Origin: Paraburkholderia hayleyella
Lineage (GTDB): Bacteria; Pseudomonadota; Gammaproteobacteria; Burkholderiales; Burkholderiaceae
Assembly: GCF_009455685.1 (NCBI RefSeq)
Contig: NZ_QPES01000001.1
Coordinates: 2,728,001 to 2,792,000, forward strand
Direction: 5' to 3'
DNA: 64,000 nt
Shown here: piece after piece, positions 1 through 8,922 of the stretch
How positions within the stretch are numbered: position 1 is the first letter of the stretch
How the letters are laid out: every line of letters starts with the position of its first letter
Program-made: the position numbers and the translations under genes
Notes under the pieces: model-generated
Told to the model about the DNA's origin: nothing
Database searches by the model: none
What the model saw: only the letters and a program-made list of their open reading frames with translations

Positions 1-180
1 TAATCACCCTGGCAAACCGCTCATTTGCCACCCCCTCCCTCGCATAAACGGCTAATGCCGGCAAACGAATTGTTCACGGCCGATCGGATATCGGCAGTTC
101 AATGATTGCGACGACGCTTGCCTGATCGTCGCTGCATTACCTGACTTCATCCGTTTTCATTCAACTCACCAGAGAGAAAA
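1..180. other. Upstream region of the decarboxylase gene
   Basis: This stretch holds no coding region I can support. It has a small dyad with arms at 108-114 and 126-132 (GCGACGA/TCGTCGC, 11-nt loop) and a near-palindromic CCGAT-rich patch around 80-95. Either could be a regulator site or leader hairpin for the gene starting at 181. A GAGAG ribosome-binding sequence lies just before that start. Confidence 0.4.
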
Positions 181-1587
181 ATGACATTTGAAACCAAAAG
201 CCTTCAAGTATTTCAAGAAGCACTAACTCAACTAAACGCCAGCTTTAACTACCTGCCAAAGCTCGATCAATCGGTTGATTTAACGGCCATTCGCCCCGTG
301 ATGCTGGAAGTCGCCAAACGGATGGAAAACAACTATCCGTACCATCATCCGATGTATGCCGGCCAGATGCTTAAGCCTCCAACGGAAATCGCCCGTCTTG
401 CTTACATGCTCTCGCTCTGGCTCAACCCCAACAATCATGATCTGGACGGTGGCAAAGCAAGTTCAGCAATGGAGAAGGAAGCCGTGGCGGAGCTTGCCGG
501 AATATTCGGCTGGACAACTCATTTGGGGCATCTGTGCAGCGGTGGAACCATGGCCAACCTCGAGGGTTTGTGGATCGCCAGGAATTTGCATCCGACGAAA
601 AAAATCGTTGCTTCCGCGCAAGCGCATTACGCTCACGCCAGGATAAGTGGAGTGCTTCGCATTCCGTTTCTATCAATAGAATGTGATAGCCGTGCCCGGA
701 TGGATATCAATGTATTGCAACGGCTCTTGCAGGAAGAAGAGATTGGTACCGTGGTTGTGAGCATGGGAACGACAGCAACGGGTTCCGTTGATCCTTTACC
801 GCAAATCCTTGAACTGCAAGCGCAATATGGTTTCCGTATTCATGCCGATGCGGCATATGGCGGGTATTTCTCCCTCACGGACAATCTTGATCCTGAAACC
901 AGGGCTGCGTTTGATTGCCTGAACAAAGTCGATTCCCTTGTGATTGATCCGCATAAACACGGACTCCAGCCTTACGGTTGTGGCTGCATCCTCTTCAAGG
1001 ACCCCTCCGTGGGCAGGTTTTACAAGCATGATTCGCCCTATACGTACTTTAGTTCCGATGAACTCCATTTGGGCGAGATCAGCCTGGAATGTTCCAGAGC
1101 CGGCGCCTCAGCCGTTGCCTTATGGGCAACCCAAAAGCTACTGCCTTTAATTCGGGGTGGAACCTTTGCCTCTTCTCTCAGCAAGTCGCGGGAAGCAGCG
1201 CTTGCTTTATTTGACAAACTGAAAAGTGACCGCCGTTTTATCGTTGCTTTTCGTCCGCAGTTAGACATTGTTTTTTGGGCGGTTAAATCCGGTAGCGCAA
1301 GCGAATCGTCACGACTGGCTAGAGAAATATTTAAACGGTCTAATGAACAAAATCTTCATCTGGCGCTTGCGAGTATGCCCAGAAAGCTATTTGCAGCAAC
1401 AGAAGGCGAGATCATCAATTGGGATCAGGATTACGTAGTTTGTCTGCGCTCCGCCCTGATGAAACCGGAACATCTGGACTGGGTAGACCACATCTGGCAT
1501 TCACTCGATGCGGTAACAACAGACGCATTGTCCGCGGCCAGGGCAACGCCACTACAACACATACACGATGCGACTTTAGACGCGTAA
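181..1587 (+). CDS. PLP-dependent (group II) amino acid decarboxylase family protein
   Basis: The 468-residue protein has the layout of fold-type I group II decarboxylases such as aromatic-L-amino-acid, tyrosine, glutamate or diaminobutyrate decarboxylases. Visible signatures are SGGTMANLE near residues 120-128, a His cluster (AHYAHARISG) near 148-157 that would stack on the cofactor, HADAAYGG with the pyridine-binding Asp near 223, and DPHKHG with the Schiff-base Lys near 259. GAGAG precedes the ATG. A GNAT gene follows after 26 bp, so the two are probably co-transcribed and the amine product may be acylated. GC is lower than in the neighbours, suggesting transfer. The substrate cannot be read from the sequence; an aromatic amino acid is a guess based on the partner gene. 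Confidence 0.85.
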   Translation: MTFETKSLQVFQEALTQLNASFNYLPKLDQSVDLTAIRPVMLEVAKRMENNYPYHHPMYAGQMLKPPTEIARLAYMLSLWLNPNNHDLDGGKASSAMEKEAVAELAGIFGWTTHLGHLCSGGTMANLEGLWIARNLHPTKKIVASAQAHYAHARISGVLRIPFLSIECDSRARMDINVLQRLLQEEEIGTVVVSMGTTATGSVDPLPQILELQAQYGFRIHADAAYGGYFSLTDNLDPETRAAFDCLNKVDSLVIDPHKHGLQPYGCGCILFKDPSVGRFYKHDSPYTYFSSDELHLGEISLECSRAGASAVALWATQKLLPLIRGGTFASSLSKSREAALALFDKLKSDRRFIVAFRPQLDIVFWAVKSGSASESSRLAREIFKRSNEQNLHLALASMPRKLFAATEGEIINWDQDYVVCLRSALMKPEHLDWVDHIWHSLDAVTTDALSAARATPLQHIHDATLDA

Positions 1588-1613
1588 CCGTTTACCAAAG
1601 CGGAGAAATACCC

Positions 1614-2240
1614 ATGATTACGACCCTGAATAATGACTGGCGAGACCCGGCCATTGACTGTCTGACACGCCAGTTTTGCGAAGCAGAACCATTAACGGCC
1701 TGCCTGAACGTACCGAAAAATGATTTTAAAAAATTTGTTTCGCCCATTGTGGACCAGGCAATAGAGGCCAAACTGTCGACGATTGCGATATCACCCAAAA
1801 ATGAATTTGTCGGTATTGTTATCGCCCACGACTACTCGATCCCATTGGCTATGCCCGACAAAATACCGGATAGCATGGCTCCGATAGTTGAATTGCTGGA
1901 TCAGATTAGCCATTCTATTGAGCAGCCGGCACTTGGAGCCGACAAAATATTGCATATATTTACGGCTGCCATGGAACCGGGAAATTCATCCGAATCACAA
2001 AAACTGTTCGATGCCCAAATACGTATCGCACAACAGCACAAATTCGAGATGATGTTTACAGAAGCTACCAACCCATTAAGCCAACAATTTCTCATTAGAA
2101 GATATGGCTGGCACGAGATTGCCTGCAATAAAAAAATTTATTACAAATATTTTTCTTTTGCAGGGTCCCGTCCATTTGAAAAACTGAATCCAAAGATGTA
2201 CTGCAAGGTTCTGGGCAGCAGGTTATCTATCAACCATTAG
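1614..2240 (+). CDS. GNAT-like protein resembling arylalkylamine N-acetyltransferases
   Basis: The ATG at 1614 follows a good GGAG site, giving 208 residues; the frame is open further upstream but overlaps the decarboxylase. The N-terminal pattern (hydrophobic/charged helix, then EAEPLTACLNV) and the C-terminal pattern (TEATNPLSQQFLIRRYGW, then KKIYYKYF and RPFEKLNP) recall insect dopamine/arylalkylamine N-acetyltransferases. The R/Q-x-x-G-x-G/A loop that binds acetyl-CoA pyrophosphate is not recognisable where expected (around AAMEPGNSSESQ). It may therefore use another donor, be degenerate, or be only a fold relative. It is noticeably AT-rich for this genome. Pairing with the decarboxylase suggests amine acylation, which is inference. 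Confidence 0.6.
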   Translation: MITTLNNDWRDPAIDCLTRQFCEAEPLTACLNVPKNDFKKFVSPIVDQAIEAKLSTIAISPKNEFVGIVIAHDYSIPLAMPDKIPDSMAPIVELLDQISHSIEQPALGADKILHIFTAAMEPGNSSESQKLFDAQIRIAQQHKFEMMFTEATNPLSQQFLIRRYGWHEIACNKKIYYKYFSFAGSRPFEKLNPKMYCKVLGSRLSINH

Positions 2241-2277
2241 CTTCACTACGATAGTCACAAACGCAGCCGCCTCAAAC

Positions 2278-2320
2278 GAAACGGGCTGGATCCTGTGCCA
2301 TACAGAACCCAGCCCGTTTC
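2278..2320. terminator. 12-bp hairpin between convergent genes
   Basis: There is a perfect 12-bp dyad GAAACGGGCTGG/CCAGCCCGTTTC at 2278-2289 and 2309-2320 with a 19-nt loop. It lies between the GNAT gene ending at 2240 and the outer-membrane-factor gene ending at 2357 on the other strand. A bidirectional terminator is the natural reading, although no long T-run follows. Confidence 0.65.
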
Positions 2321-2356
2321 AGTCAGCTAAACAAATTTGACCGTCCCGCATCCCGT

Positions 2357-3910
2357 TTAAGGAGCCAGTCCACCTGCCGTAGCCCCGCTGCCTTGACTGG
2401 CCGTCACCACCGCAGACGCAGCCACCGGAACACTCGTCGTGCTGTAATCGACCGGTGCATCCGCCGGGCGCGGTTCATCTCCGGCCCGCTCAATCCAGCC
2501 ACCACCGAGGTACTGGTACAGATCAACCAGGTTCGTCAGGCGTTGCAGCCGCGCGGTGATCAGCGTTTGCTGCGCGGAATACAGATCGGTCTGCGCGGTC
2601 AGCACCGACAGATAACTGTCCACGCCGTTCGTGTAACGCAGGTTCGACAGATCCAGGCGGCGCTGTTGCGCGAAGCGGTTGCGGTCCAGCGAAGTAATCT
2701 GCTGGTCATACGTGCCGCGCGCCGCCAGACCGTCCGCCACTTCACGAAACGCCGTTTGAATCGCTTTCTCGTACTGCGCAATCTGGATGTTCTTCTGCAC
2801 GTTAGCCAGATCGAGATTAGCGATGTTCACCCCACCGTTAAAGATCGGCAGCGTGATCTGCGGCGCGAACCCCCACGCTGCCGACCCCGCCTTGAACAAC
2901 CCGCCCAACGACGGGCTCAGCGTGCCGAAATTGCCGGTCAGCGAGATCTTCGGGAAGAACGCTGCTCGCGCCGCACCGATATTCGCGTTGGCCGCGCGCA
3001 GTTGCTGCTCGGCTTCCATGATGTCAGGGCGACGCGTCAACAGATCGGAAGGCAAGCCAGCCGGAATATCGGTTAACAGATTCTGGCTGCTGAGCGGCAA
3101 ACCTGCGGGCAAATCCGCGGGCAGCGGCTCGCCAACCAGCAACACCAGTGCGTTTTCCGCCTGGGCTCGCAAGCGCGCTTGCGATTGCAGATTGGCGCTG
3201 GCCTGCGCAACAACCGTCTCCGCCTGACGCAAATCCAGCTCGGAGCCGCTGCCGGTATCAAACTGCAATTTCGTAATGTTGTACGAATCTTGCGCCGCCT
3301 TCTGAGTGTCTTGCGTGACCTTCAGCAAATCGTCGTAGGCCAGCACTGTCAGATACTGGTCCGCCACCGACGACACCAGCGCGATCTCCGCCGCCTTGCG
3401 TGCCTGCGCCGTGGCCAGATATTGCGCCAGCGCCTGGTCTTTCAGGCTCTGAATGCGGCCAAAAAAGTCGATCTCCCATGACGCGTTGACCCCCACCGAA
3501 TACTGATTGGAGACCTCCTGCCCGGGCAACGACAGATTGCTCGGCGTCCGCGTTTTGTTTTCCGAACCCGCTGCATTCAGCGACGGCATCAGCCCGGCGC
3601 GGGTGATCTGATATTGCGCCCGCGCAGCCTGCATATTCAGCACCGAGACCCGCAAATCGCGGTTGTTTTTCTGCGCGATCTCGATCAACCGTTGCAGGCG
3701 TGGGTCGACAAAAAAGTCACGCCAGCCGATATCCGTCGCCGCCTGGCCATTCGCCGTGCGCTCAGCCGAAGCAACCGGCTGCGTGGCATACACGCCGCCT
3801 TGCGGAAAAGCGTCCGACACCGGCGCCTCCGGACGCTCGTACTTCGGCGCCATCGTGCAGCCTGCCGCCATGAACGCGACGGCCACTGCTATCAAAGAGT
3901 GTTTTTGCAT
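2357..3910 (-). CDS. Outer membrane factor lipoprotein of RND efflux system (NodT family)
   Basis: This is a TolC/OprM-type outer membrane channel that completes a tripartite drug efflux pump. The start is placed at 3910 because it gives a signal peptide with a lipobox (MAAGC, lipidated Cys near residue 18), and because the preceding pump gene ends at 3912, so the genes are nearly abutting. The 517-residue length suits the family. Two repeats rich in coiled-coil heptads are visible (around the LRVSVLNMQAARAQY and LRAANANIGAARAAF segments). It is the last gene of the adaptor-pump-channel operon. The order and the TetR partner resemble BpeAB-OprB of Burkholderia, but I do not assign the symbol. 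Confidence 0.93.
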   Translation of the reverse strand: MQKHSLIAVAVAFMAAGCTMAPKYERPEAPVSDAFPQGGVYATQPVASAERTANGQAATDIGWRDFFVDPRLQRLIEIAQKNNRDLRVSVLNMQAARAQYQITRAGLMPSLNAAGSENKTRTPSNLSLPGQEVSNQYSVGVNASWEIDFFGRIQSLKDQALAQYLATAQARKAAEIALVSSVADQYLTVLAYDDLLKVTQDTQKAAQDSYNITKLQFDTGSGSELDLRQAETVVAQASANLQSQARLRAQAENALVLLVGEPLPADLPAGLPLSSQNLLTDIPAGLPSDLLTRRPDIMEAEQQLRAANANIGAARAAFFPKISLTGNFGTLSPSLGGLFKAGSAAWGFAPQITLPIFNGGVNIANLDLANVQKNIQIAQYEKAIQTAFREVADGLAARGTYDQQITSLDRNRFAQQRRLDLSNLRYTNGVDSYLSVLTAQTDLYSAQQTLITARLQRLTNLVDLYQYLGGGWIERAGDEPRPADAPVDYSTTSVPVAASAVVTASQGSGATAGGLAP

Positions 3911-3911
3911 C

Positions 3912-6900
3912 TCAATGTCCTTCCTTGCCCGAGCCATTACCGTCCTCGGGATGGTGCTGCTCATAGTGGGCGAGCGCCACGTCCGGATCTTCCCGCTCAC
4001 CGCTAAACCGCGCGCGGACCACGACGAAGAACATCGGAATCATGAAAATGGCGAGGAACGTCGCGGTCAGCATCCCGCCGACCACGCCGGTGCCAATCGA
4101 ATGCTGGCTGGCCGAACCGGCGCCGTTACTGATCGCAAGTGGCAACACGCCAAGAATGAACGCCAGCGAAGTCATCAGAATAGGACGCAGCCGCTGCCGC
4201 GCTGACTCAAGCGCAGCCTCGACAGGCCCCATGCCCTGACCTTCTTGCAGATCCCGGGCGAACTCCACGATCAGAATCGCGTTTTTCGCCGAAAGCCCCA
4301 CGGTGGTCAACAACCCCACCTGGAAGAACACATCGTTTTCCAAACCGCGCAGCGTGGCTGCAAGCAGCGCGCCCAAGATCCCAAGCGGCACCACCATGAT
4401 CACCGAGAACGGAATCGACCAGCTTTCATACAGCGCAGCCAGACACAGGAACACGACGAGAATCGAGATGCCGTACAAAAACGGCGCCTGCGAACCCGAC
4501 TGGCGCTCCTGCAACGACAACCCGGTCCATTCATAGCCAATCCCGGCGGGCAGTTTCGCCGCCAGCGCTTCCATCGCCGCCATCGCCTGCCCGGTCGACT
4601 TGCCCGGCGCTGCGGCACCCTGGATTTCGACCGCTGAAATACCGTTGTAGCGCTCAAGCTTGGGTGAACCGTAGGTCCATGCGCCCTTCGCAAACGAAGT
4701 GAATGGCACCATGCTCCCCGTCGCGTTGCGCACATACCAGTCGTCCAGATTCTCTGGATTCATGCGGAATGGTGCATCGCCCTGGAGATAGACCTTCTTG
4801 ATCCGGTGATCGGTATCGAGGAAGTTGTTCACATATTGCGAGGCCCATGCAATCGAGAACGTCTGGTCGATCGCGGCCAGCGACACACCCAGCGCCGAGG
4901 CTTTTTCGTGGTCGATCGACACCTTGAACTGCGGCGTATCGCTCAGGCCGTTTGGCCGCACCTGGGCGAGCATCGGATCTTTCGCCGCCATACCCAGCAA
5001 CTGGTTACGCGCGGCCATCAGCGCCACGTGCCCCAAGCCGGCGCGGTCCTCCAACTCGAAGTCAAAGCCCGATGCGGTGCCCAGCTCAGGAATGGAAGGC
5101 GGATTGACCGGATACACCATCGCATCCTTGTAGCTGCCGAAATGCTTGAACACCCGGCCTACTAGCGCTTGCACCTTCTCGTCGGCCTTTTGCCGCTGGG
5201 CATAATCCTTCATCCGCACGAACACGAGGCCCGCGTTCTGGCCACGACCCGCGAAGCTGAAGCCATTCACGGTAAAAGTAGAGTCAACGATATTGCCTTC
5301 GGACTTCAGCATATAGTTGGACACATCGTCCAGCACCCGCTCGGTGCGCTCCTGGGTCGAGCCGGGAGGCGTCTGCACCAGCACGAACATCAGGCCCTGG
5401 TCTTCATCGGGCAGGAACGACTTCGGCAGGCGCACGAACAGCAGCCCCACGGCGACGATCACCACGAGATAAATGATCAGCCAGCGGCCCGAACGTTTGA
5501 TCACGTGATGCACGCCCACGTGATACTTGTCGCGGCTGCGCTCGAAGTTGCGGTTAAACCAGCCGAAGAAGCCTTTTTTCTCTTCGTGATGACCCGGTGG
5601 AATTGGCTTGAGAATGGTCGCGCACAGCGCCGGGGTAAGAATCATGGCCACCAGCACCGACAGCACCATCGCGGCAACGATGGTCAGCGAGAACTGGCGA
5701 TAAATCGCCCCCACCGAACCGCCCGAAAGCGCCACCGGCACAAACACGGCTGAAAGCACGAGCGCCACACCCACCAATGCCCCGGTGATCTGCTCCATCG
5801 CCTTGCGTGTTGCATCGCGTGGCGAGAGACCTTCCTCGCTCATCACCCGCTCGACGTTTTCGACCACCACGATCGCATCGTCGACCAGCAACCCAATCGC
5901 CAGCACCAGCCCGAACATCGATAACGTATTGATCGAGAAACCCACCACGCCCATGACCGCAAACGTGCCCATCAGCACCACCGGCACGGCGATCGTCGGG
6001 ATCAGCGTGGCACGCAGGTTTTGCAGGAACAGGTACATCACGAGGAACACCAGCACGATGCCTTCAATCAGCGTCTTGACCACTTCCTCGATCGACAGGC
6101 GCACGAACGGGGTCGTGTCATACGGGTACTTCACGGCGAAACCGTGCGGGAAGTTCTTCGACAACTCGTCGATCTTGGCCCGCACGTTATTGGCCGTTTG
6201 CAGCGCATTCGCGCCAGTTGCCAACTGAATACCGAACCCTGCCGTCGGCTGGCCGTTGTACTTGGTGTCGAAGTTGTAGTTTTCGCCACCCAGCTCGACG
6301 CGTGCAACGTCCTTGATGCGCACTTGCGAGCCATCGGTATTGACCTTCAGCAGCACATTCTCAAACTGAGTCGGCGTGGTCAGCAGTGTCGCTTCGCTGA
6401 TGGTGGCCTGCAGCATCTGGCCTGGTACCGAAGGCGTGCCGCCGAGCGAACCGCCCGCCACCTGGACGTTCTGTGCCTGCAACGCATTTTGCACGTCGAT
6501 CGGCGTCAAGCCGAAGTTGGTGAGCTTGCTGGCGTCAAGCCAGATCCGCATCGCATACTGCGAACCAAACAGCGTAACCGTTCCCACCCCATCCAGACGG
6601 CTGACCGGATCCTGAATGTTCGACGCGACGTAGTTCGCCAGGTCGTACTTGTTCATGGTGCCGTCTTCGGACACGAAAGCCATCACCAGCAAGAAGCTGC
6701 TGCTCGACTTCGTGACCTTCGTGCCCAGCCGCTGCACGGCCTCAGGCAACAGTGGGGTAGCGAGTTGCAGCTTGTTTTGCACCTGAACCTGGGCGATGTC
6801 GGGGTTGGTTCCCGCGGCAAAGGTCAGCGTGATGGTGGCGATGCCTGAATCGTCCGAAGTAGATGACAGATACAGCAAGTGATCGAGGCCGCTCATTTGC

Positions 6901-7100
6901 TGCTCGATCACCTGGGTGACAGTATTTTCTACTGTCGTGGCCGAAGCGCCTGGATAGGTGGCGGTGATCTGCACGGACGGCGGCGCAATAGTGGGATATT
7001 GCGCAATCGGTAACGTGAAAATCGAAGCCACCCCTGCGAGTATCAGGATGATGGCGATCACCCAGGCAAAAATTGGGCGATCGATAAAAAACTTTGCCAT
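3912..7100 (-). CDS. RND multidrug efflux permease, HAE-1 (AcrB/MexB) family
   Basis: The 1062-residue inner-membrane proton/drug antiporter starts with MAKFFIDRPIFAW, the standard HAE-1 N-terminus. GLLVDDAIVVVENVERVM in the fourth transmembrane segment carries the two Asp residues of the proton relay (near 407-408), and SAKNAILIVEFA late in the protein carries the matching Lys. Two large periplasmic loops separate twelve expected membrane helices. It lies 18 bp after the adaptor gene, with GGGAG before its ATG, and its stop is one base from the channel gene start, so translation is probably coupled. It resembles the AcrB/MexB/BpeB branch more than the MexY/AmrB branch. The substrate range cannot be deduced. 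Confidence 0.95.
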   Translation of the reverse strand: MAKFFIDRPIFAWVIAIILILAGVASIFTLPIAQYPTIAPPSVQITATYPGASATTVENTVTQVIEQQMSGLDHLLYLSSTSDDSGIATITLTFAAGTNPDIAQVQVQNKLQLATPLLPEAVQRLGTKVTKSSSSFLLVMAFVSEDGTMNKYDLANYVASNIQDPVSRLDGVGTVTLFGSQYAMRIWLDASKLTNFGLTPIDVQNALQAQNVQVAGGSLGGTPSVPGQMLQATISEATLLTTPTQFENVLLKVNTDGSQVRIKDVARVELGGENYNFDTKYNGQPTAGFGIQLATGANALQTANNVRAKIDELSKNFPHGFAVKYPYDTTPFVRLSIEEVVKTLIEGIVLVFLVMYLFLQNLRATLIPTIAVPVVLMGTFAVMGVVGFSINTLSMFGLVLAIGLLVDDAIVVVENVERVMSEEGLSPRDATRKAMEQITGALVGVALVLSAVFVPVALSGGSVGAIYRQFSLTIVAAMVLSVLVAMILTPALCATILKPIPPGHHEEKKGFFGWFNRNFERSRDKYHVGVHHVIKRSGRWLIIYLVVIVAVGLLFVRLPKSFLPDEDQGLMFVLVQTPPGSTQERTERVLDDVSNYMLKSEGNIVDSTFTVNGFSFAGRGQNAGLVFVRMKDYAQRQKADEKVQALVGRVFKHFGSYKDAMVYPVNPPSIPELGTASGFDFELEDRAGLGHVALMAARNQLLGMAAKDPMLAQVRPNGLSDTPQFKVSIDHEKASALGVSLAAIDQTFSIAWASQYVNNFLDTDHRIKKVYLQGDAPFRMNPENLDDWYVRNATGSMVPFTSFAKGAWTYGSPKLERYNGISAVEIQGAAAPGKSTGQAMAAMEALAAKLPAGIGYEWTGLSLQERQSGSQAPFLYGISILVVFLCLAALYESWSIPFSVIMVVPLGILGALLAATLRGLENDVFFQVGLLTTVGLSAKNAILIVEFARDLQEGQGMGPVEAALESARQRLRPILMTSLAFILGVLPLAISNGAGSASQHSIGTGVVGGMLTATFLAIFMIPMFFVVVRARFSGEREDPDVALAHYEQHHPEDGNGSGKEGH

Positions 7101-7118
7101 GAAGCAGGCTCCCTGTGA

Positions 7119-8354
7119 TTACGCGCCGGACGCAGCGGAGGCGGCGTGGGCTGGCGCGCTGCTGACACCTGACGCGGCTGCGGCGGCCTGGGCATCAGAG
7201 CCTGGTGTGGCAGGTTGTGGCAATTGGGCGGCAACGGCCTTGACCTGCATGCCGGGACGGACCTTGTCGGTACCCTGAACAATCACGCGATCACCGGGAT
7301 TCAGACCGCTTTCAACAATCCAGTTCGAACCCGATGTACCCGTCGTGACGAGCGGCCGCGATACCACCTTGTTATCCGCACCGACGATCAGCGCCACCGG
7401 CTGGCCTTTCTGGTCATGCGTGATGCCGACCTGCGGCACGAGGAACGCACGCTCGTTCATGCCTTCTTCGATCCGTGCCCGCACGAACATGCCTGGCAGC
7501 AAGACCCGGTCCTTGTTCTTGAAAAGACCGCGCACCGTGACCGAACCCGTGGTCTGGTCCACCGTCACATCGGAAAACTCGAGCCTTCCTGTCTCAGAAT
7601 AAGGCCGGCCATCTTCGAGAATCAGCGTGACCTTGGCTGCATGCAGACCGGCTGTCTTGAGACGTCCCTCCTGCACATCCCGGCGCAAGCGCAAACCATC
7701 GAGACTAGATTGCGTCAAGTCGACATAGACCGGATCGAGCTGCTGCACCGTTGACAGCAAGGTGGCCTGGCTAGCCTGCACATAAGCGCCTGGCGTGACA
7801 GAAGACCTGCCGATACGGCCTGTGATGGGGGATGTGACGTCGGTATAACCGAGGTTGATTCGCGCTGTATCGACAGCCGCCTTGCCGCCTGCGACATCCG
7901 CCGCAGCCTGACCGCGCGCGGCGACGGCGTTGTCGTAATCCTGCTTGCTCACCGCATTGGCGGCCACGAGGACTTTGTAGCGCTCCGCCTGGGCGGTCGT
8001 GCTTGCCAGATTGGCCTCGGCACGCGCCAGTGTTGCTTTCGCCGTATTGAGCGCGGCCACATAAGGCGCTGGATCGATCTTGTAAAGACGCTGTCCTGCC
8101 TTGACCTCGCTGCCTTCGACAAACTCGCGCCGCAACACGATACCGTCCACCCGTGCCCGCACTTCGGCAACGAGGTAAGCACTGGTGCGGCCCGGCAACT
8201 CGAGGACAACCGGAACTGCCGTTTGCTGCACAGCAACCACGCCGACTTCGAAAATTTTTGCCGGTGGCGCTGATTGTTTGGGCCCGCACGCTGCCAGCAA
8301 GATGGCAGTCGTCGCGGCACTGATTACGCGGAGTGGGATCCGTTCGATGCGCAT
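7119..8354 (-). CDS. Periplasmic adaptor lipoprotein of RND efflux system (AcrA/MexA family)
   Basis: This membrane-fusion protein links the pump to the outer membrane channel. The start at 8354 is chosen because AGAGGT lies just upstream and the product begins with a signal peptide and lipobox (LLAACG); the longer open frame upstream lacks these. The 411-residue protein shows the lipoyl half-motifs (RARVDGIVLRR and SPITGRIGRS) flanking an alpha-helical hairpin rich in Ala and Glu, followed by beta-barrel and membrane-proximal domains. It is first in the operon, preceded by a 568-bp divergent control region shared with the TetR gene. Confidence 0.94.
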   Translation of the reverse strand: MRIERIPLRVISAATTAILLAACGPKQSAPPAKIFEVGVVAVQQTAVPVVLELPGRTSAYLVAEVRARVDGIVLRREFVEGSEVKAGQRLYKIDPAPYVAALNTAKATLARAEANLASTTAQAERYKVLVAANAVSKQDYDNAVAARGQAAADVAGGKAAVDTARINLGYTDVTSPITGRIGRSSVTPGAYVQASQATLLSTVQQLDPVYVDLTQSSLDGLRLRRDVQEGRLKTAGLHAAKVTLILEDGRPYSETGRLEFSDVTVDQTTGSVTVRGLFKNKDRVLLPGMFVRARIEEGMNERAFLVPQVGITHDQKGQPVALIVGADNKVVSRPLVTTGTSGSNWIVESGLNPGDRVIVQGTDKVRPGMQVKAVAAQLPQPATPGSDAQAAAAASGVSSAPAHAASAASGA

Positions 8355-8922
8355 GGAGCGACCTCTGTCAATGATCTGAAAATGAAAAAGTGCGTCCATA
8401 CCTGCCTGGCCTGCCTGGGAAGTGATGGCGTGGATGGCGTGATGGCGCACAACATGGGTCTCGCAACGCGTGATAGAAAGCCCGTTGAAACCACAGCGCG
8501 TGCAGCAACGCCGAAACAACGCGCCAAACCGGGTAAACCCAAGATTTACAAACACCGAAAGCCTGTCGTCTCGCATCTGTCGCACTTTTTCACGTTTTAC
8601 ATGTGTTGCAAAACGGTGGAAAAACTCAAGCCGGGCGAAAAAGTATCAGGCAAAACAACAGTCTCGGATTTTAACCGGTCGTCGCAGCTTGGGCTATTGG
8701 CATGCTATCTACGCGACGGGTTGCCATCATACATACATTCACACACGCATGTAAAAATGAGACAATCGTCCAACCCCGGCACCCTACACAACTTTGACCC
8801 GGTCTTCATCCAGCAGGTTATTTGTCGCCTGTTTGATCCGATGAGACACGGGATGAAATCATTAACATTCCGCAGATGCACGAGGCGCCAGAATAATCCG
8901 TCCTTTCAGCAGGCACATTTAT
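8355..8922. promoter_or_regulatory. Divergent control region of the efflux operon and its TetR gene
   Basis: No credible gene lies in these 568 bp; the overlapping open frames are extensions of the adaptor frame or random. The region contains the AcrR-like operator at 8730-8753. Near the adaptor gene there are tandem 9-bp duplications: CCTGCCTGG twice at 8401-8418 and GATGGCGTG twice at 8424-8441. The segment around 8530-8800 is AT-richer than its surroundings, as expected for promoters in both directions. Confidence 0.6.
8730..8753. promoter_or_regulatory. AcrR/TtgR-type operator
   Basis: The 24 bp begin TACATACATT and end GCATGTA, forming an imperfect palindrome. From memory, the E. coli AcrR operator is a 24-bp palindrome with half-sites TACATACATT and ATGTATGTA; by eye 17 of 24 positions agree, including the first ten and the last three. 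It sits between the TetR gene and the efflux operon, where such an operator would control both. Confidence 0.7.

Noticed and set aside
7215..7754. Long plus-strand frames opposite the efflux genes (also at 2393-3076, 6021-6848 and similar)
   Set aside because: They are complements of well-supported genes. Their proteins are His/Arg/Gln-rich with no motifs, as expected for shadow frames in high-GC DNA.
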